Shown here: in pieces, positions 34,397-43,504 of the stretch
How the letters are laid out: each line of letters starts with the position of its first letter
Numbering within the stretch: position 1 is the stretch's first letter
NCBI GenBank assembly: GCA_018432315.1
Contig: JAHDLB010000023.1
Coordinates: 124,001-188,000 of the forward strand
From: Anaerolineae bacterium
Lineage (GTDB): Bacteria; Chloroflexota; Anaerolineae; Aggregatilineales; Aggregatilineaceae
Length of the DNA stretch: 64,000 bases
Direction: 5' to 3'
Translations under genes and position numbers: made by a program
Notes under the pieces: generated by a model
What the model was told of the DNA's origin: nothing
Databases searched by the model: none
The model's input: only the letters and a program-made list of their open reading frames with translations

Positions 34397-35920
34397 ATGA
34401 CCGCCGACAAACAACCTGCACACGATTTCTGGTGGAATCCTGACCTGACACCAGATGAGTTTCGGGAACTTGGTTACCGGGTTATCGATATGATCGCTGC
34501 CTATTATGACTCAATCCGTGACCAGCCGGTATTCCCGGCGCGGCGATCCGATCATGTCGCCGGCGTATTTGCTGAATCGCTCCCCGAAAAGGGGCAGTCG
34601 CCGCACGCCATCCTGGACGAGTGGACCGCCAAGGTGCTCCCTCATACTACCCATGTCGGTTCTCCGCGCTATTTCGGGTTTGTGATGGGATCGGGTACCA
34701 TGATGGCAACGCTAGCCGAGGCGCTCGCCGCATCCGTCAATATGAATGCGGGCGGATGGAAAGCAGCTCCCGCCGCCACCGAGATTGAACGGCAAACGAT
34801 TGCCTGGATAGCTGAGTTGGTCGGCTATCCGACCGGGTGCGGCGGCCTGTTTACGAGCGGTGGGACCATGGCAAACTTCACGGCGCTGTTGACCGCCCTG
34901 CGGAATAATGCGCCCTATGACAGTTCGCAGGAAGGATTTCAAAGTACCGCGCGCGCGGGCCGGTTTCTGATTTATATGGCCGACCACGAAGGGCACGTAT
35001 CGATTACGCGTGTAGCAGATATGCTCAATCTGGGTCGCAGTGCGCTTCGCCCGGTGCCGAGTAGAGAGGACTTGACGCTGGACCCGGCGGCACTGGAGGA
35101 CATGATCCTGACAGACCGGGCGCAAGGAGATGTTCCGTTTTGTGTGGTAGCTCAGGTGGGTTCTATCAACACTGGTGCCGTCGATCCCCTGAACACGATC
35201 GCGGACGTCTGCGCCAAATATGGCCTGTGGCTGCACGCTGACGGCGCAAACGGCGCATTTGGGCGCATGTTGCCTGGCCGGGAGCACATGTACAGCGGAT
35301 TGGAACGCGCGGATTCGATCACACTGGATCCGCACAAGTGGCTGTTTATCCCGTACGAATGCGGCTGCGTGCTGGTGCGCGACCCGGAAAAGCTGCGGCG
35401 GACCTTTTCGATGAGCGCGCCCTACCTGCGCGGTATACTGCCGACCGAATATACTGGCCTTGATTATTTCGAATATGGCCCCCAGATGTCGCGCGGATTT
35501 CGGGCTTTGAAAGTGTGGATGTCACTCAAACACTACGGGGTCGAGGGGTATCGCAAGCTGCTGTCGCAGAGCGTTCGCTGTGCGGAACGGCTCGATGAAC
35601 TTGTGCGCGCGTCCGACGATTTTGAGGCGCTCCACGAACCTAACCTCTTCATCTACACCTTTCGTTATGCGCCAGCATCCTATCGGGCCAACGCTGCCTA
35701 TCTCGATTGGCTGAATCAGCAGATCGCAGATGAGCTACAGGCCAGCGGGTTTGCCTTCATCATGACAAGCACCATCCGGGAGCGTACTGTCCTCAGAATG
35801 TCCATCTGCTCTCATCGGACTACACTTGATGATATCGAAGCCGTTTTCGCCAAATTGACCGAGATCGGAGCAGATTTGATAAAGAACTCAGCAGGGGAAC
35901 GCCGGGCTTTATCCCGTTGA
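34397..35920 (+). CDS. Pyridoxal-phosphate-dependent decarboxylase, aromatic-L-amino-acid type
   Basis: 507 residues of group II decarboxylase fold: GFVMGSGTMMATLAEALA, LFTSGGTMANFTALL, LWLHADGANGAFG and the PLP lysine in SITLDPHKWLFIPYECG. It resembles tyrosine, tryptophan or DOPA decarboxylases more than glutamate decarboxylase, but substrate choice cannot be fixed from sequence. GGGAGCAG lies before the start. The stop is 11 bases before the methyltransferase start, so the two are one transcript. With the nearby FAD oxidase it could feed an amine that is oxidised and methylated. Confidence 0.88.
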   Translation: MTADKQPAHDFWWNPDLTPDEFRELGYRVIDMIAAYYDSIRDQPVFPARRSDHVAGVFAESLPEKGQSPHAILDEWTAKVLPHTTHVGSPRYFGFVMGSGTMMATLAEALAASVNMNAGGWKAAPAATEIERQTIAWIAELVGYPTGCGGLFTSGGTMANFTALLTALRNNAPYDSSQEGFQSTARAGRFLIYMADHEGHVSITRVADMLNLGRSALRPVPSREDLTLDPAALEDMILTDRAQGDVPFCVVAQVGSINTGAVDPLNTIADVCAKYGLWLHADGANGAFGRMLPGREHMYSGLERADSITLDPHKWLFIPYECGCVLVRDPEKLRRTFSMSAPYLRGILPTEYTGLDYFEYGPQMSRGFRALKVWMSLKHYGVEGYRKLLSQSVRCAERLDELVRASDDFEALHEPNLFIYTFRYAPASYRANAAYLDWLNQQIADELQASGFAFIMTSTIRERTVLRMSICSHRTTLDDIEAVFAKLTEIGADLIKNSAGERRALSR

Positions 35921-35931
35921 TGGAGGGTGCT

Positions 35932-36714
35932 ATGTGGAATCCAGAAGATTATGCCAAACATTCGGATGGCCAGTTGCAGTGGGCGCGCGACCTGCAGTCC
36001 CGACTTGTGTTGCGCGGCGACGAGACGATTTTGGATGTGGGTTGTGGAGATGGCAAGATCACAGCGGATTTTGCGTCTGCGCTGCCCTCTGGCCGCCTGA
36101 TTGGGATCGATAGTTCGCCGGAGATGATTGCCTATGCCACGCGTACCTACGGCAACATCCCGAACCTGTCCTTTGTTTGTCAGGATGCTCGAACCTTTGA
36201 CGTCGGTCAAGGTTTTGATTTGGTATTCTCGAATGCGACCCTTCATTGGGTGGACGATCACCGGGCTTTTTTACGTGCGGCACACCGGTCGCTGCGCTCG
36301 GCTGGCAAGTTGATCATCTCCTGCGGTGGCAAAGGAAATGCGGCGGATGTGATTCAGGTTTTCAACGAACTAACGACGAGTGTACGGTGGCGGATGTATT
36401 TTGATCGTTTTCAAACACCCTACTTTTTTTACGGCCTGGACGATTATGAACCCTGGCTGCGAGAAGCGGGATTTACGATTGACCGTCTGGAACTGGTTCC
36501 CAAAGATATGATCCATAGCGGAGTCAATGGATTGCTCGGCTGGGTTCGTACAACCTGGATGAAGCTTACGAACCATGTTCCCGACGATCAACGTCACGAA
36601 TTCATCAATCATATCGTGCAAAACTATCTGGAGCGTTTTCCCCTCGATGCTGCGGGTTATGCCCATGTACGCATGACCCGCTTGGAGGTTGAAGCCCACC
36701 GCGAGTTGAATTAA
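35932..36714 (+). CDS. Class I SAM-dependent methyltransferase
   Basis: About 260 residues with the SAM-binding motif I ILDVGCGDGKITADFA, then IGIDSSPEMIAYA (acidic residue at the ribose), FDLVFSNATLHWV and SCGGKGNA. The overall pattern (WNPEDYAKHSDGQLQWA start, NATLHWVDDH) is like trans-aconitate 2-methyltransferase and its relatives. GGAGGG just before this ATG fixes the start. Cotranscription with the decarboxylase suggests a small-molecule acceptor. Whether it methylates N, O or a carboxylate is open. Confidence 0.85.
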   Translation: MWNPEDYAKHSDGQLQWARDLQSRLVLRGDETILDVGCGDGKITADFASALPSGRLIGIDSSPEMIAYATRTYGNIPNLSFVCQDARTFDVGQGFDLVFSNATLHWVDDHRAFLRAAHRSLRSAGKLIISCGGKGNAADVIQVFNELTTSVRWRMYFDRFQTPYFFYGLDDYEPWLREAGFTIDRLELVPKDMIHSGVNGLLGWVRTTWMKLTNHVPDDQRHEFINHIVQNYLERFPLDAAGYAHVRMTRLEVEAHRELN

Positions 36715-37071
36715 TCTCTGCTGTGATACGGCGTAGGGTCAAAAAATCTCAATCACGGGAGACGTGCGGCGTGATCTCCCTTCGCCATCTTCCTACTCCT
36801 GATGGCTCTATTGGGCGATTGAAGTCTCCATTAGTTTAGCATCTCCAAATGTCCCATTCATTCTCATGATGTGCGTTGTATGGCTGTCTGTCACGGTAGG
36901 AGCGTTGCGCCCGGCAGATCCGTTCACGGGAGCCATTCGTTGCTCAGGTTTCACCTGGGCCGGGCCCTTGTGATTGTCTTCTGCTCCCATAACCGCGTCC
37001 GCCATTCAGAACCCTACCGGATGAAATGAGCCCATTTCCATCACAAACAAGCAGATTGCTTATCTTCTATT
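36715..37071. other. Intergenic stretch without a convincing gene
   Basis: Between the methyltransferase and the promoter block no gene is convincing. A minus-strand open frame of 65 codons at 36808-37005 (MADAVMGAEDNHKG...) has plausible composition but no ribosome site and no recognised family, so I do not call it. Confidence 0.4.
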
Positions 37072-37112
37072 ATACAACTCTAGGGTACATTCGTCCATTT
37101 AAATTATACGAT
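37072..37112 (+). promoter_or_regulatory. Promoter/operator block shared with the first XRE-cupin gene
   Basis: This block aligns base for base with 5301-5341: ATACAACTCT, GGGTACATTCGTCCATTT, then TACGAT at the place of TATAAT, with GGTACA 17 bases before it as a -35. About 100 bases of leader follow before the gene. A second, weaker -10 (TACAAT at 37169) is closer to the start. The shared TACAAC/GTACA elements suggest common regulation of both regulator genes. Confidence 0.55.
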
Positions 37113-37210
37113 GTGGGGCATTTTCGCTAGAAAAAATAGTCTTCTGAACGATATTTCATAGTTTATGGTACAATCTGGATAATCGGCCAAGGGCAGGAGG
37201 TAAACAAGTG

Positions 37211-37801
37211 ATGTTCGAGCAGCTAGAATCCCGTGTTGGCATGCGCATTCGTGCGCTGCGCAATCAACGGGGCTTGTCCTTGCGAGCCCTATCCAGCCAA
37301 TGCGGTCTATCGATCAATGCGATCAGCCAGATAGAACGAGGAGAGAGTTCGCCCACCCTCTCCTCGTTACACGTGCTGGCAACCGCATTGGGCGTGCCGG
37401 TTACGGCCTTTCTTGAGGACGGTACTGAACAACCTGTGGTATTCTTAAAACGCAACCAACGCCAACGTTCCAATGGAAAAGGCTTTGTCATGGAAGGATT
37501 GGGGGCTGGACTACCTGAGCAGCAGCTTGAGCCTTTCCTGGTCACCATAGAGCCTGGCGCCGGGAGTGCGGTCAACCCCATCACCCATCCTGGGGAGGAG
37601 TTTGTCTACTGCCTTGAAGGGGAGATCGAGTACCGTATTGGTGATCGCCTGTACCGATTAGAACCTGGCGACAGCCTTCTGTTCGAGGCTACATATCCGC
37701 ATTGTTTTTGTAATTCGACGGAAACCGGCGCCACCGTCTTGTTAGTGTTTCAGGCAGCTGAAGATGGCCATCTGGCGCGTCAACGTCACTTGAGTGTCTG
37801 A
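37211..37801 (+). CDS. XRE-family regulator with C-terminal cupin domain (copy 2)
   Basis: A close relative of the regulator at 5.4 kb: IRALRNQRGLSLRALSSQCG, SINAISQIERGESSPTLSSL, GAGLPEQQLEPFLVTIEPGAG, THPGEEFVYCLEGEIEYRIGD and LEPGDSLLFEATYPHCF. HTH then cupin, 196 residues. GCAGGAGG precedes the start; a GTG three bases earlier is possible. No target operon is adjacent, since IS debris follows at once, so its original neighbour may have been lost. Codon and base use look like the host's. Confidence 0.87.
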   Translation: MFEQLESRVGMRIRALRNQRGLSLRALSSQCGLSINAISQIERGESSPTLSSLHVLATALGVPVTAFLEDGTEQPVVFLKRNQRQRSNGKGFVMEGLGAGLPEQQLEPFLVTIEPGAGSAVNPITHPGEEFVYCLEGEIEYRIGDRLYRLEPGDSLLFEATYPHCFCNSTETGATVLLVFQAAEDGHLARQRHLSV

Positions 37802-38240
37802 TAGGTGTTTTCGATCTCACGCACATGATCCATCGGTCGGTCAGCAGATGCCAGATAACCACCAGGATCTTACGGGCGATGATGGTGATGGCCTTATGCG
37901 ACCCTTTGCGCGGAGCCAAGCGGTTGAAGCAGTCCCGCCAATAGGGCGAGTAGCGCGTGGCAGCCCAGGCAACTTGAATGAGGGTGGTGCGCAATTCGCC
38001 GCGCCCCGACTTGGTGATAGGGCCGGAGCGTGCAGTCTGGCCGGAACGGTGCACACCAGCGCCCAGTCCTGCGTAGCCCACCAACTGTTTTGGTGTGGGA
38101 AAACGAGTAATGTCGCCGATAGCACTCAAAATCGTCATCGCACTCACCAGGCCAATGCCGGTCATTTGCAGCAGCAAGGGCACATCCTCCGACCAGAGAA
38201 CACCCACGCTTAGCTGAGCCAAGGGCACATTCACATCAAC
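37800..38240 (-). pseudogene. IS110-family transposase, C-terminal fragment
   Basis: The C-terminal transposase_20 domain is readable: VPLLLQMTGIGLVSAMTILSA, PKQLVGYAGLGAGVHRSGQT, GPITKSGRGELRTTLIQ and KAITIIARKILVVIWHLLTD. The N-terminal RuvC-like half is missing, and the frame changes near 37840, where a second frame gives the more natural tail MDHVREIENTYQT. The 5' end abuts the next integrase fragment, so one mobile element was probably cut by another. Confidence 0.75.
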
Positions 38241-38945
38241 GACTGGGGTTATGAGCGTATTGAAGGAGAGTTGCTCAAACTGGGAATCACCATCAGCCAT
38301 GAGACAGTTGGCAACATTCTGCAACGCTACGGGACCCGACCGGCACCGGACCGTGAGCCATCACCGAGTTGGCGTCACCTGATGACACATTATAAGGATC
38401 AGTTGTTGGCATGCGACTTTTTCACCGCCGAGACGTTGTTTCTCCAAACGCTGTACGTACTTGTCTTTATCGAGATTGGCACGCGGCGGGTACATTTCGC
38501 CGGATGCACGGCCCATCCGGACAAGGCGTGGGTGACGCAACAGGCACGTCAGGTGATGTGGGAGCTAGAAGATCGCGAACCGGGCATCCGATTTCTGATT
38601 CGGGATAATGACAAGAAGTTCACTCAGTCCTTTGACACCGTTTTTGGTGCTGAAGGCATTGACGTGATCTCTACTCCGTATCGCGCCTCCAATGCCAATA
38701 CTTTCGCGGAAAGATGGATACGCTCGGCCCGGGAAGAATGTTTGGACAAACTATTGATCATCAACCAGGCTCATTTACGTCGCGTGATGCGCGAATATGT
38801 TGAGTTTTTCAATACGGCGCGCCCGCATCAGGGTATCGAACAACGGATTCCCGTACCAGGGTTAACTCACGAAAGTACCGGTCCAGTGCGTTGTCGCACC
38901 GTGTTGGGTGGCATCATCCGCGATTACTACCGCGACGCTGCGTAG
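38241..38945 (+). pseudogene. Integrase-core transposase, N-terminally truncated
   Basis: The frame starts mid-domain at DWGYERIEGELLKLGI and runs through ACDFFTAETLFLQTLYVL, FIEIGTRRVHFAG, FLIRDNDKKFTQSFD and SNANTFAERWIRSAREECLD to GGIIRDYYRDAA. First Asp, second Asp and Glu of the DDE core are all present, but the helix-turn-helix start is gone, cut at the junction with the IS110 fragment. The tail GGIIRDYYRDAA also occurs as a lone remnant at 41.9 kb on the other strand. Confidence 0.75.
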
Positions 38946-39125
38946 GGGGAAATCAGCTATTGCACTGATTTTTTGAGACAACGGGCACGAAATACCTTCG
39001 TGCTGGCTGGCATCCGGACAGGCATCATTGCCCAATATCGCGTCGAATGTCAGGTCTGGTTTGGGCTGTTGCGCAAGTTTTCATCACGACAACATTTAAA
39101 TCATCAAACATGAGGTGAAACTAAC

Positions 39126-39920
39126 ATGGATCTACAACTTAAAGATAAGGTAGCCGTTATCAGCGGCGGGAGCGTGGGCATTGGCCTCGCCATCGCGGAG
39201 GGGCTGGCCCAGGAGGGCGTGCATCTCGCCTTATGCGCTCGTAACGAGGAACGCCTCCGGGCGCGAGCACAGGAGATCAGCAGCAAGTACGGCGTGAAGG
39301 TGATCGGGGTGCCCGCCGACGTGGCCAAAGCGGACGCTATCGACAACTTTGTTCGAGAAGTCGAACGAGAATTTGGGGGCGCGGACATCCTTATTCACAA
39401 TGCCGGCACCGGCAGCAACGAGACGATCATGGGTGCGCCGGACGAAAAATGGCAGTTCTTTTGGGATTTGCACGTCATGGCCGCAGTCCGGCTGGCGCGC
39501 GGCGTGGTGCCGTTCATGCGCCAGCGGGGTAGCGGGGTCATCCTCAACAATGCCTCGATCTGCGCCGCCCAGCCGCTGTGGTACGAACCGATTTACAATG
39601 TGACGAAAGCCGCGCTGGTCATGCTCTCCAAGAACATGGCGACGGAATTCATTCCGGACAATATTCGCGTCAACGTGGTCAACGCGGGCCTGGTCCTCAC
39701 GCCCGACTGGATGAACACGGCCACGGAACTGACCAGGGACATGGACATCACACCCCAGCAGTACCTGGACGGCGTCGCGGAAGAACACACGCCCATGAAA
39801 CGCTTTGCATCGCCCGAGGAAATCGCGAATTATTTCGTCTTTTTGTGCTCACCACGGGCCAGCTACATTGTGGGATCGAGCTGTTATATCGATGGCGGCA
39901 TGCTGAAGGTCATCAAATAG
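39126..39920 (+). CDS. Short-chain dehydrogenase/reductase (SDR)
   Basis: 264 residues with the classical NAD(P) motif ISGGSVGIGLAIAEGLA, ILIHNAGTGSNE, ILNNASICAAQPLWYEPIYNVTKAAL with the catalytic Ser, Tyr and Lys, and the C-terminal YIVGSSCYIDGGM. This is a soluble oxidoreductase of the FabG-like type; the substrate is unknown. GAGGTGAAA precedes the start. It is isolated between IS debris and a sugar-kinase remnant, so its original operon may have been a sugar or polyol pathway. The link is inference. Confidence 0.9.
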   Translation: MDLQLKDKVAVISGGSVGIGLAIAEGLAQEGVHLALCARNEERLRARAQEISSKYGVKVIGVPADVAKADAIDNFVREVEREFGGADILIHNAGTGSNETIMGAPDEKWQFFWDLHVMAAVRLARGVVPFMRQRGSGVILNNASICAAQPLWYEPIYNVTKAALVMLSKNMATEFIPDNIRVNVVNAGLVLTPDWMNTATELTRDMDITPQQYLDGVAEEHTPMKRFASPEEIANYFVFLCSPRASYIVGSSCYIDGGMLKVIK

Positions 39921-39929
39921 GCTGCCGCG

Positions 39930-40278
39930 TTACTGACCCGGCGCTGCGTGTCGCTGTAATCGCTCGAACGAGGGGATGAACAGATCGTGTAGCCGCGCGA
40001 ACTCCGCGTAAAGCGCCGGATCGGGTGCGTATTCCGTTTCGATCGACGTGAGCGCGTTCACCGCGGCCTGGACATCTGGCCAGAATCCGACCGCCAGCCC
40101 CGCGAGCATCACCGTCCCCAGGATTCCGCCCTCGTTTGACGCGTACTGGAGGATCGGCTTGCTGTAGATGTCGGCGCGTCTGGTTCCATACCCCGGTGGC
40201 CGCGCCACCGCCGATCACCCGCACCTTTTCCACCGAGACTCCAGCCTGTTCGGCAGTGCGGCGGACCCGGCGCAGCTC
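39930..40278 (-). pseudogene. FGGY-family carbohydrate kinase, 3' remnant with frameshift
   Basis: The C-terminal end of a xylulokinase/glycerol-kinase-like protein can be read in two frames: ELRRVRRTAEQAG-VSVEKVRVIGGG in one, then NEGGILGTVMLAGLAVG, EYAPDPALYAEFARLHD in another, so a frameshift lies near 40195. Everything upstream of about 40278 is missing. It stops ten bases after the convergent SDR gene. Read as the ruin of a sugar kinase that may have belonged with the SDR enzyme. Confidence 0.65.
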
Positions 40279-40574
40279 ATTTTAGACAGATACGGGCACG
40301 CACTACCTGGCGGGAGGGGCAGTCTGTGAATGGCTGTCGAGCAGCTGAAAAATCCGGGCCCTCTCCCAATGCAGTTCCGACGATAGGCTGAGTCGACAGG
40401 TCTTCTCAGCATCTTATCGCATCTCACTGCACGCTAAATTATCTGATAAGGATAATCCGGACTTGACCAATGTTTGACCGAAGAATCGCCGAAGGACTGA
40501 CTTCTTGGCCCCACGGCCCTCCACAAGAGCAGCTTGCGCGCTGGCGACCCGACCCAGTACAACTTCCTACAGGA

Positions 40575-41795
40575 TCAGCGAGCAGTGGCGAAGATGCACT
40601 TCAAGTATTCACCTTCTGGGAAGCCAATCGGGTGATCCAGAGGATGACCCGTTTGTGTGACTTCAGTAAGTGGACGCCCCGTATCAACAGCGGCCTGCAT
40701 AACCGCACTCGAAAAGACGCCAGGCAATACCCGACTAGAGCACGATGCTATCACGAAGAGACCCCCGGGTTCCAGCACCTGGAGCGCGAGGCGGGTCAGG
40801 CGGGCGTAGGCTGCCAGCGCTGGCCGGATTTCTGCCGTGCTTTTAGCGAATGCGGGCGGATCGACGATCACCTTATCGAACGTCTGCCCGTCTGCCTGGA
40901 GTTGTTCGAGGCAGTCGAACGCATCGCCAAGCAGCGTTTGATGCTGAGTATAAGTCGGGTTGAGGGCAAAGTTGGCTTTCGCAGCTTCTAAGGCTGGGGC
41001 GCTCGCGTCCAGGCTCACAACGGATGTGGCTCCCCCGGCCGCGGCATAAACTGAGAACCCGCCGCTGTAAGCAAACACATCGAGCACCCGCCGCCCTGCC
41101 GATAGCGTGCGGACTCGGGCACGGTTTTCCCGCTGATCGAAAAAGAAACCAGTTTTGTGCCCATGGACTACATCAGCACCGAAATGTAACCCGTTTTCTT
41201 GGAAACTCACCGGCGTGTGAAGATCGTCGCCGATCAGAATTGAACCGTCGTAAAGGCCATGCGGAGCGGTGAGCGCTTCAGTGTTACGGCTGACGCGTAG
41301 CACCAAGCGGTCAAAGGGTTGCACCGCTTGCAAACCCAGGATGATAGGTTGTAGGTGGGGCAGCCAGGCAGTGGTATAAAGCTTGATTACCAGTGTGCCC
41401 GCGTAGCGGTCGACAATCAGACCGGGCAACCCATCATTCTCGCCATGGACCAGTCGATAGCCGTTAGTGTACTGGGTTGTAAGCGGTTGGCGGATAGCCG
41501 CTGCAGCTTGCAGCCGGTCGACGAACCAGTTGGCGTCAATGGTTGCCGACTGATGGTGTTGTAACACTTTGACCCGAATGTGGGAGTGCGGATCATACAG
41601 CCCGATGGCCAGAAAGCGTCGCTTACTGTCGAAAATTACTGCCAAGTCGCCGGGCTGGCCTTCGTGACTTTGGTGGCGGATCGCCCGATCGAACAACCAG
41701 GGATGACCAACCCGGAGCGCTCGCTCTGCCGCTGGCTTCACGCGTATCGCGATGCGTCTATTGGATGGCTGGGGTACTGCGTTGACGTGCTTCAT
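40575..41795 (-). CDS. rlmI: 23S rRNA methyltransferase, RlmI/YccW-like
   Basis: 406 residues with an N-terminal PUA domain (HPWLFDRAIRHQ, PGDLAVIFDS), a middle RlmI-type domain (GENDGLPGLIVDRYAG, RVSRNTEALTAP) and a Rossmann methyltransferase (GFFFDQRENRARVR, RVLDVFAYSGGFSVYAA, VIVDPPAFAKS, IASCSS). The DPPAF motif and the Cys in ASCSS fit a cytosine-5 methyltransferase acting on 23S rRNA. E. coli RlmI methylates C1962; the same target is assumed here. A housekeeping gene surrounded by IS debris. Confidence 0.85.
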   Translation of the reverse strand: MKHVNAVPQPSNRRIAIRVKPAAERALRVGHPWLFDRAIRHQSHEGQPGDLAVIFDSKRRFLAIGLYDPHSHIRVKVLQHHQSATIDANWFVDRLQAAAAIRQPLTTQYTNGYRLVHGENDGLPGLIVDRYAGTLVIKLYTTAWLPHLQPIILGLQAVQPFDRLVLRVSRNTEALTAPHGLYDGSILIGDDLHTPVSFQENGLHFGADVVHGHKTGFFFDQRENRARVRTLSAGRRVLDVFAYSGGFSVYAAAGGATSVVSLDASAPALEAAKANFALNPTYTQHQTLLGDAFDCLEQLQADGQTFDKVIVDPPAFAKSTAEIRPALAAYARLTRLALQVLEPGGLFVIASCSSRVLPGVFSSAVMQAAVDTGRPLTEVTQTGHPLDHPIGFPEGEYLKCIFATAR

Positions 41796-41874
41796 GAGAT
41801 CATTATCGTATATGCCGGCTCAACATGGCAGCCGCCGTACCTCCAAAAAACCGCGTACACGCTCGGATTTTGGC

Positions 41875-41922
41875 TTACGCAGCGTCGCGATAGTAGTAAT
41901 GAAGGATGCCTTCTGCTACCGA
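41875..41922 (-). pseudogene. Tail remnant of an integrase-core transposase
   Basis: The last 15 codons, SVAEGILHYYYRDAA then stop, closely match the tail of the integrase at 38.2-38.9 kb (GGIIRDYYRDAA), and an in-frame TAG lies just upstream. Only this tail is recognisable. The stretch from 41796 to 42070 holds no other gene. Confidence 0.5.
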
Positions 41923-42070
41923 CTAGTGAAGGACCGCTTGACCAAACAATCGCCTGTTGATCGGCTTTGTGTCCATTAGGTCTTGAAGTCGAACACAGGT
42001 AACCAGGCATCTAGTGTAGACGATTTCTAGATTATACCTGTACGAGCTGCTTGACGAATCCCCGTAGTAG

Positions 42071-43269
42071 TGAAATAGTCGAGACTTAATCTAACACTTC
42101 GAGTACAATGGGCGAGCACCAACAGGAGTGTCAGCATGACAACGGAAGAGAAAATCATCAAGAACAAACTGGGCTTGCTGCGACTGGCTGAAGAACTGGG
42201 GAATGTGAGCCAGGCGTGCAAGGTCATGGGGTACTCGCGCGACAGCTTTTACCGTTTCAGAGAGCTTTACGCTGAGCACGGTGAAGCAGGCTTGCGCGAG
42301 ATCAGCCGGAAGAAACCGAATGAGAAAAATCGGGTTGCCCCCGAAGTCGAAGACGCGGTGGTGAAGTTCGCGACGGATTACCCGGCTTACGGACAAAAGC
42401 GCGTCTCGAACGAATTGAAGAAACGCGGCATCTTTGTCTCACCGGGCGGCGTGCGGTCGATCTGGCTGCGGCATGACCTGGAGAACTTCAAGAAGCGGCT
42501 CAAGGCGCTGGAAGCGCTCATGGCAGCGAACGAAAGCCTGGTTTTGACCGAAGCCCAGGTCCAGGCGGTCGAGCGAGCCAAAGAGAAGCGCGAAGCCGAG
42601 GGGGAAATTGAAACCGAGCATCCCGGCTATTTGGGATCGCAAGACACGTACTAGGTCGGAACGATCAAAGGCATCGGACGGATTTACCAGCAAACCTTTG
42701 TCGATCCTTACAGCAAGGTCGCCATCGTCAAGTTGTATACAGCGAAAGCGGCATTGATGGCCGCTGACTCGCTCAATGATCGGGTCATTCCTTTCTTTGA
42801 AGAGCAAGAAGTCCCGTTGTTGCGTATCTTGACCGACCGGGGTACCGAGTATTGTGGGTCACTCCAGCATCACGAAGATCAGCTCTATCTAGCCCTGGAA
42901 AACATCGACCATACAAGACCAAAGCCCGCTCGCCGCAGACCAACGGCATCTGCGAACGGTTTCATCGCACCATTCAAGATGAGTTCTATCAGGTTGCGTT
43001 CCGCAAAAAACTGTATACTTCGCTGGAAAACCTGCTGGCTGATCTGGATGAATGGTTGCTTGAGTACAACCGCGAGCGGCCCCACAGCGGCAAACACTGT
43101 GATGGCCGCACGCCGTTTCAAACCTTTCGGGAAACCAAGCATTGGGCATTTCAGAAGATGCTAGAGCGTCAATTCGACGCAAAGGAGCGCGAAGATCAGA
43201 CAACTTCACCTGCGACAACTCTCGTTGTCGAATAAGTCACATGTGTCAGGTTAAGTCTGATCTTTTACA
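42071..43269 (+). mobile_element. IS481-family insertion sequence, decayed
   Basis: Imperfect terminal inverted repeats are visible: TGAAATAGTCGAGACTTAAT at the left end, and TGTAAAAGATCAGACTTAAC read inward from the right end. They share AGACTTAAnCTnACAC. The element is about 1.2 kb and carries a single transposase gene that is broken twice. The left terminus also occurs alone at 31469-31509. Target duplications were not clear. Confidence 0.7.
42136..43235 (+). pseudogene. IS481-family transposase with one stop and one frameshift
   Basis: HTH part [23 protein letters not shown] part IYQQTFVDPYSKVAI, LLRILTDRGTEYCG, and in the next frame SPQTNGICERFHRTI, LLEYNRERPHSGK. A TAG replaces what should be a Tyr or similar codon after GSQDTY (42652-42654), and one base is missing near 42916-42917, after which the frame changes. 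All other family blocks are in order, so the decay is recent. Start ATG has AACAGGAG upstream. Confidence 0.85.
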
Positions 43270-43504
43270 CCAGGAGGTGCTTTCGAAGCGTGCTATCATT
43301 AAGCAACAGACGCTACAACAGCGTCTTCAACATCATTTACACATGACCGTCCAAGCTTTCTAGTTCATGCGAAAAGTCTCTCTTATTTTTCAGCCGCTTT
43401 TGTCCCAAAGGTTCTGAATATTTACAGTCAACCCTGCATTTTCCAACACGTGTTGGCACACCTACGCCAGCCGGATTCAGCAAGTTGCCCTCGCGGTCCT
43501 ATCG
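43270..43504. other. Intergenic stretch with a hairpin and a palindrome
   Basis: No gene is seen. AGACGCT-ACAAC-AGCGTCT (43308-43326) is a short hairpin and CCAACACGTGTTGG (43443-43456) is a perfect 14-base palindrome. The latter lies close to the end of the minus-strand WD40 gene; it could be a terminator part or a binding site, and there is no further evidence. Confidence 0.35.

Noticed and set aside
36808-37005. Minus-strand open frame of 65 codons
   Set aside because: No ribosome site or recognised family, and it lies in a promoter-rich intergenic region.
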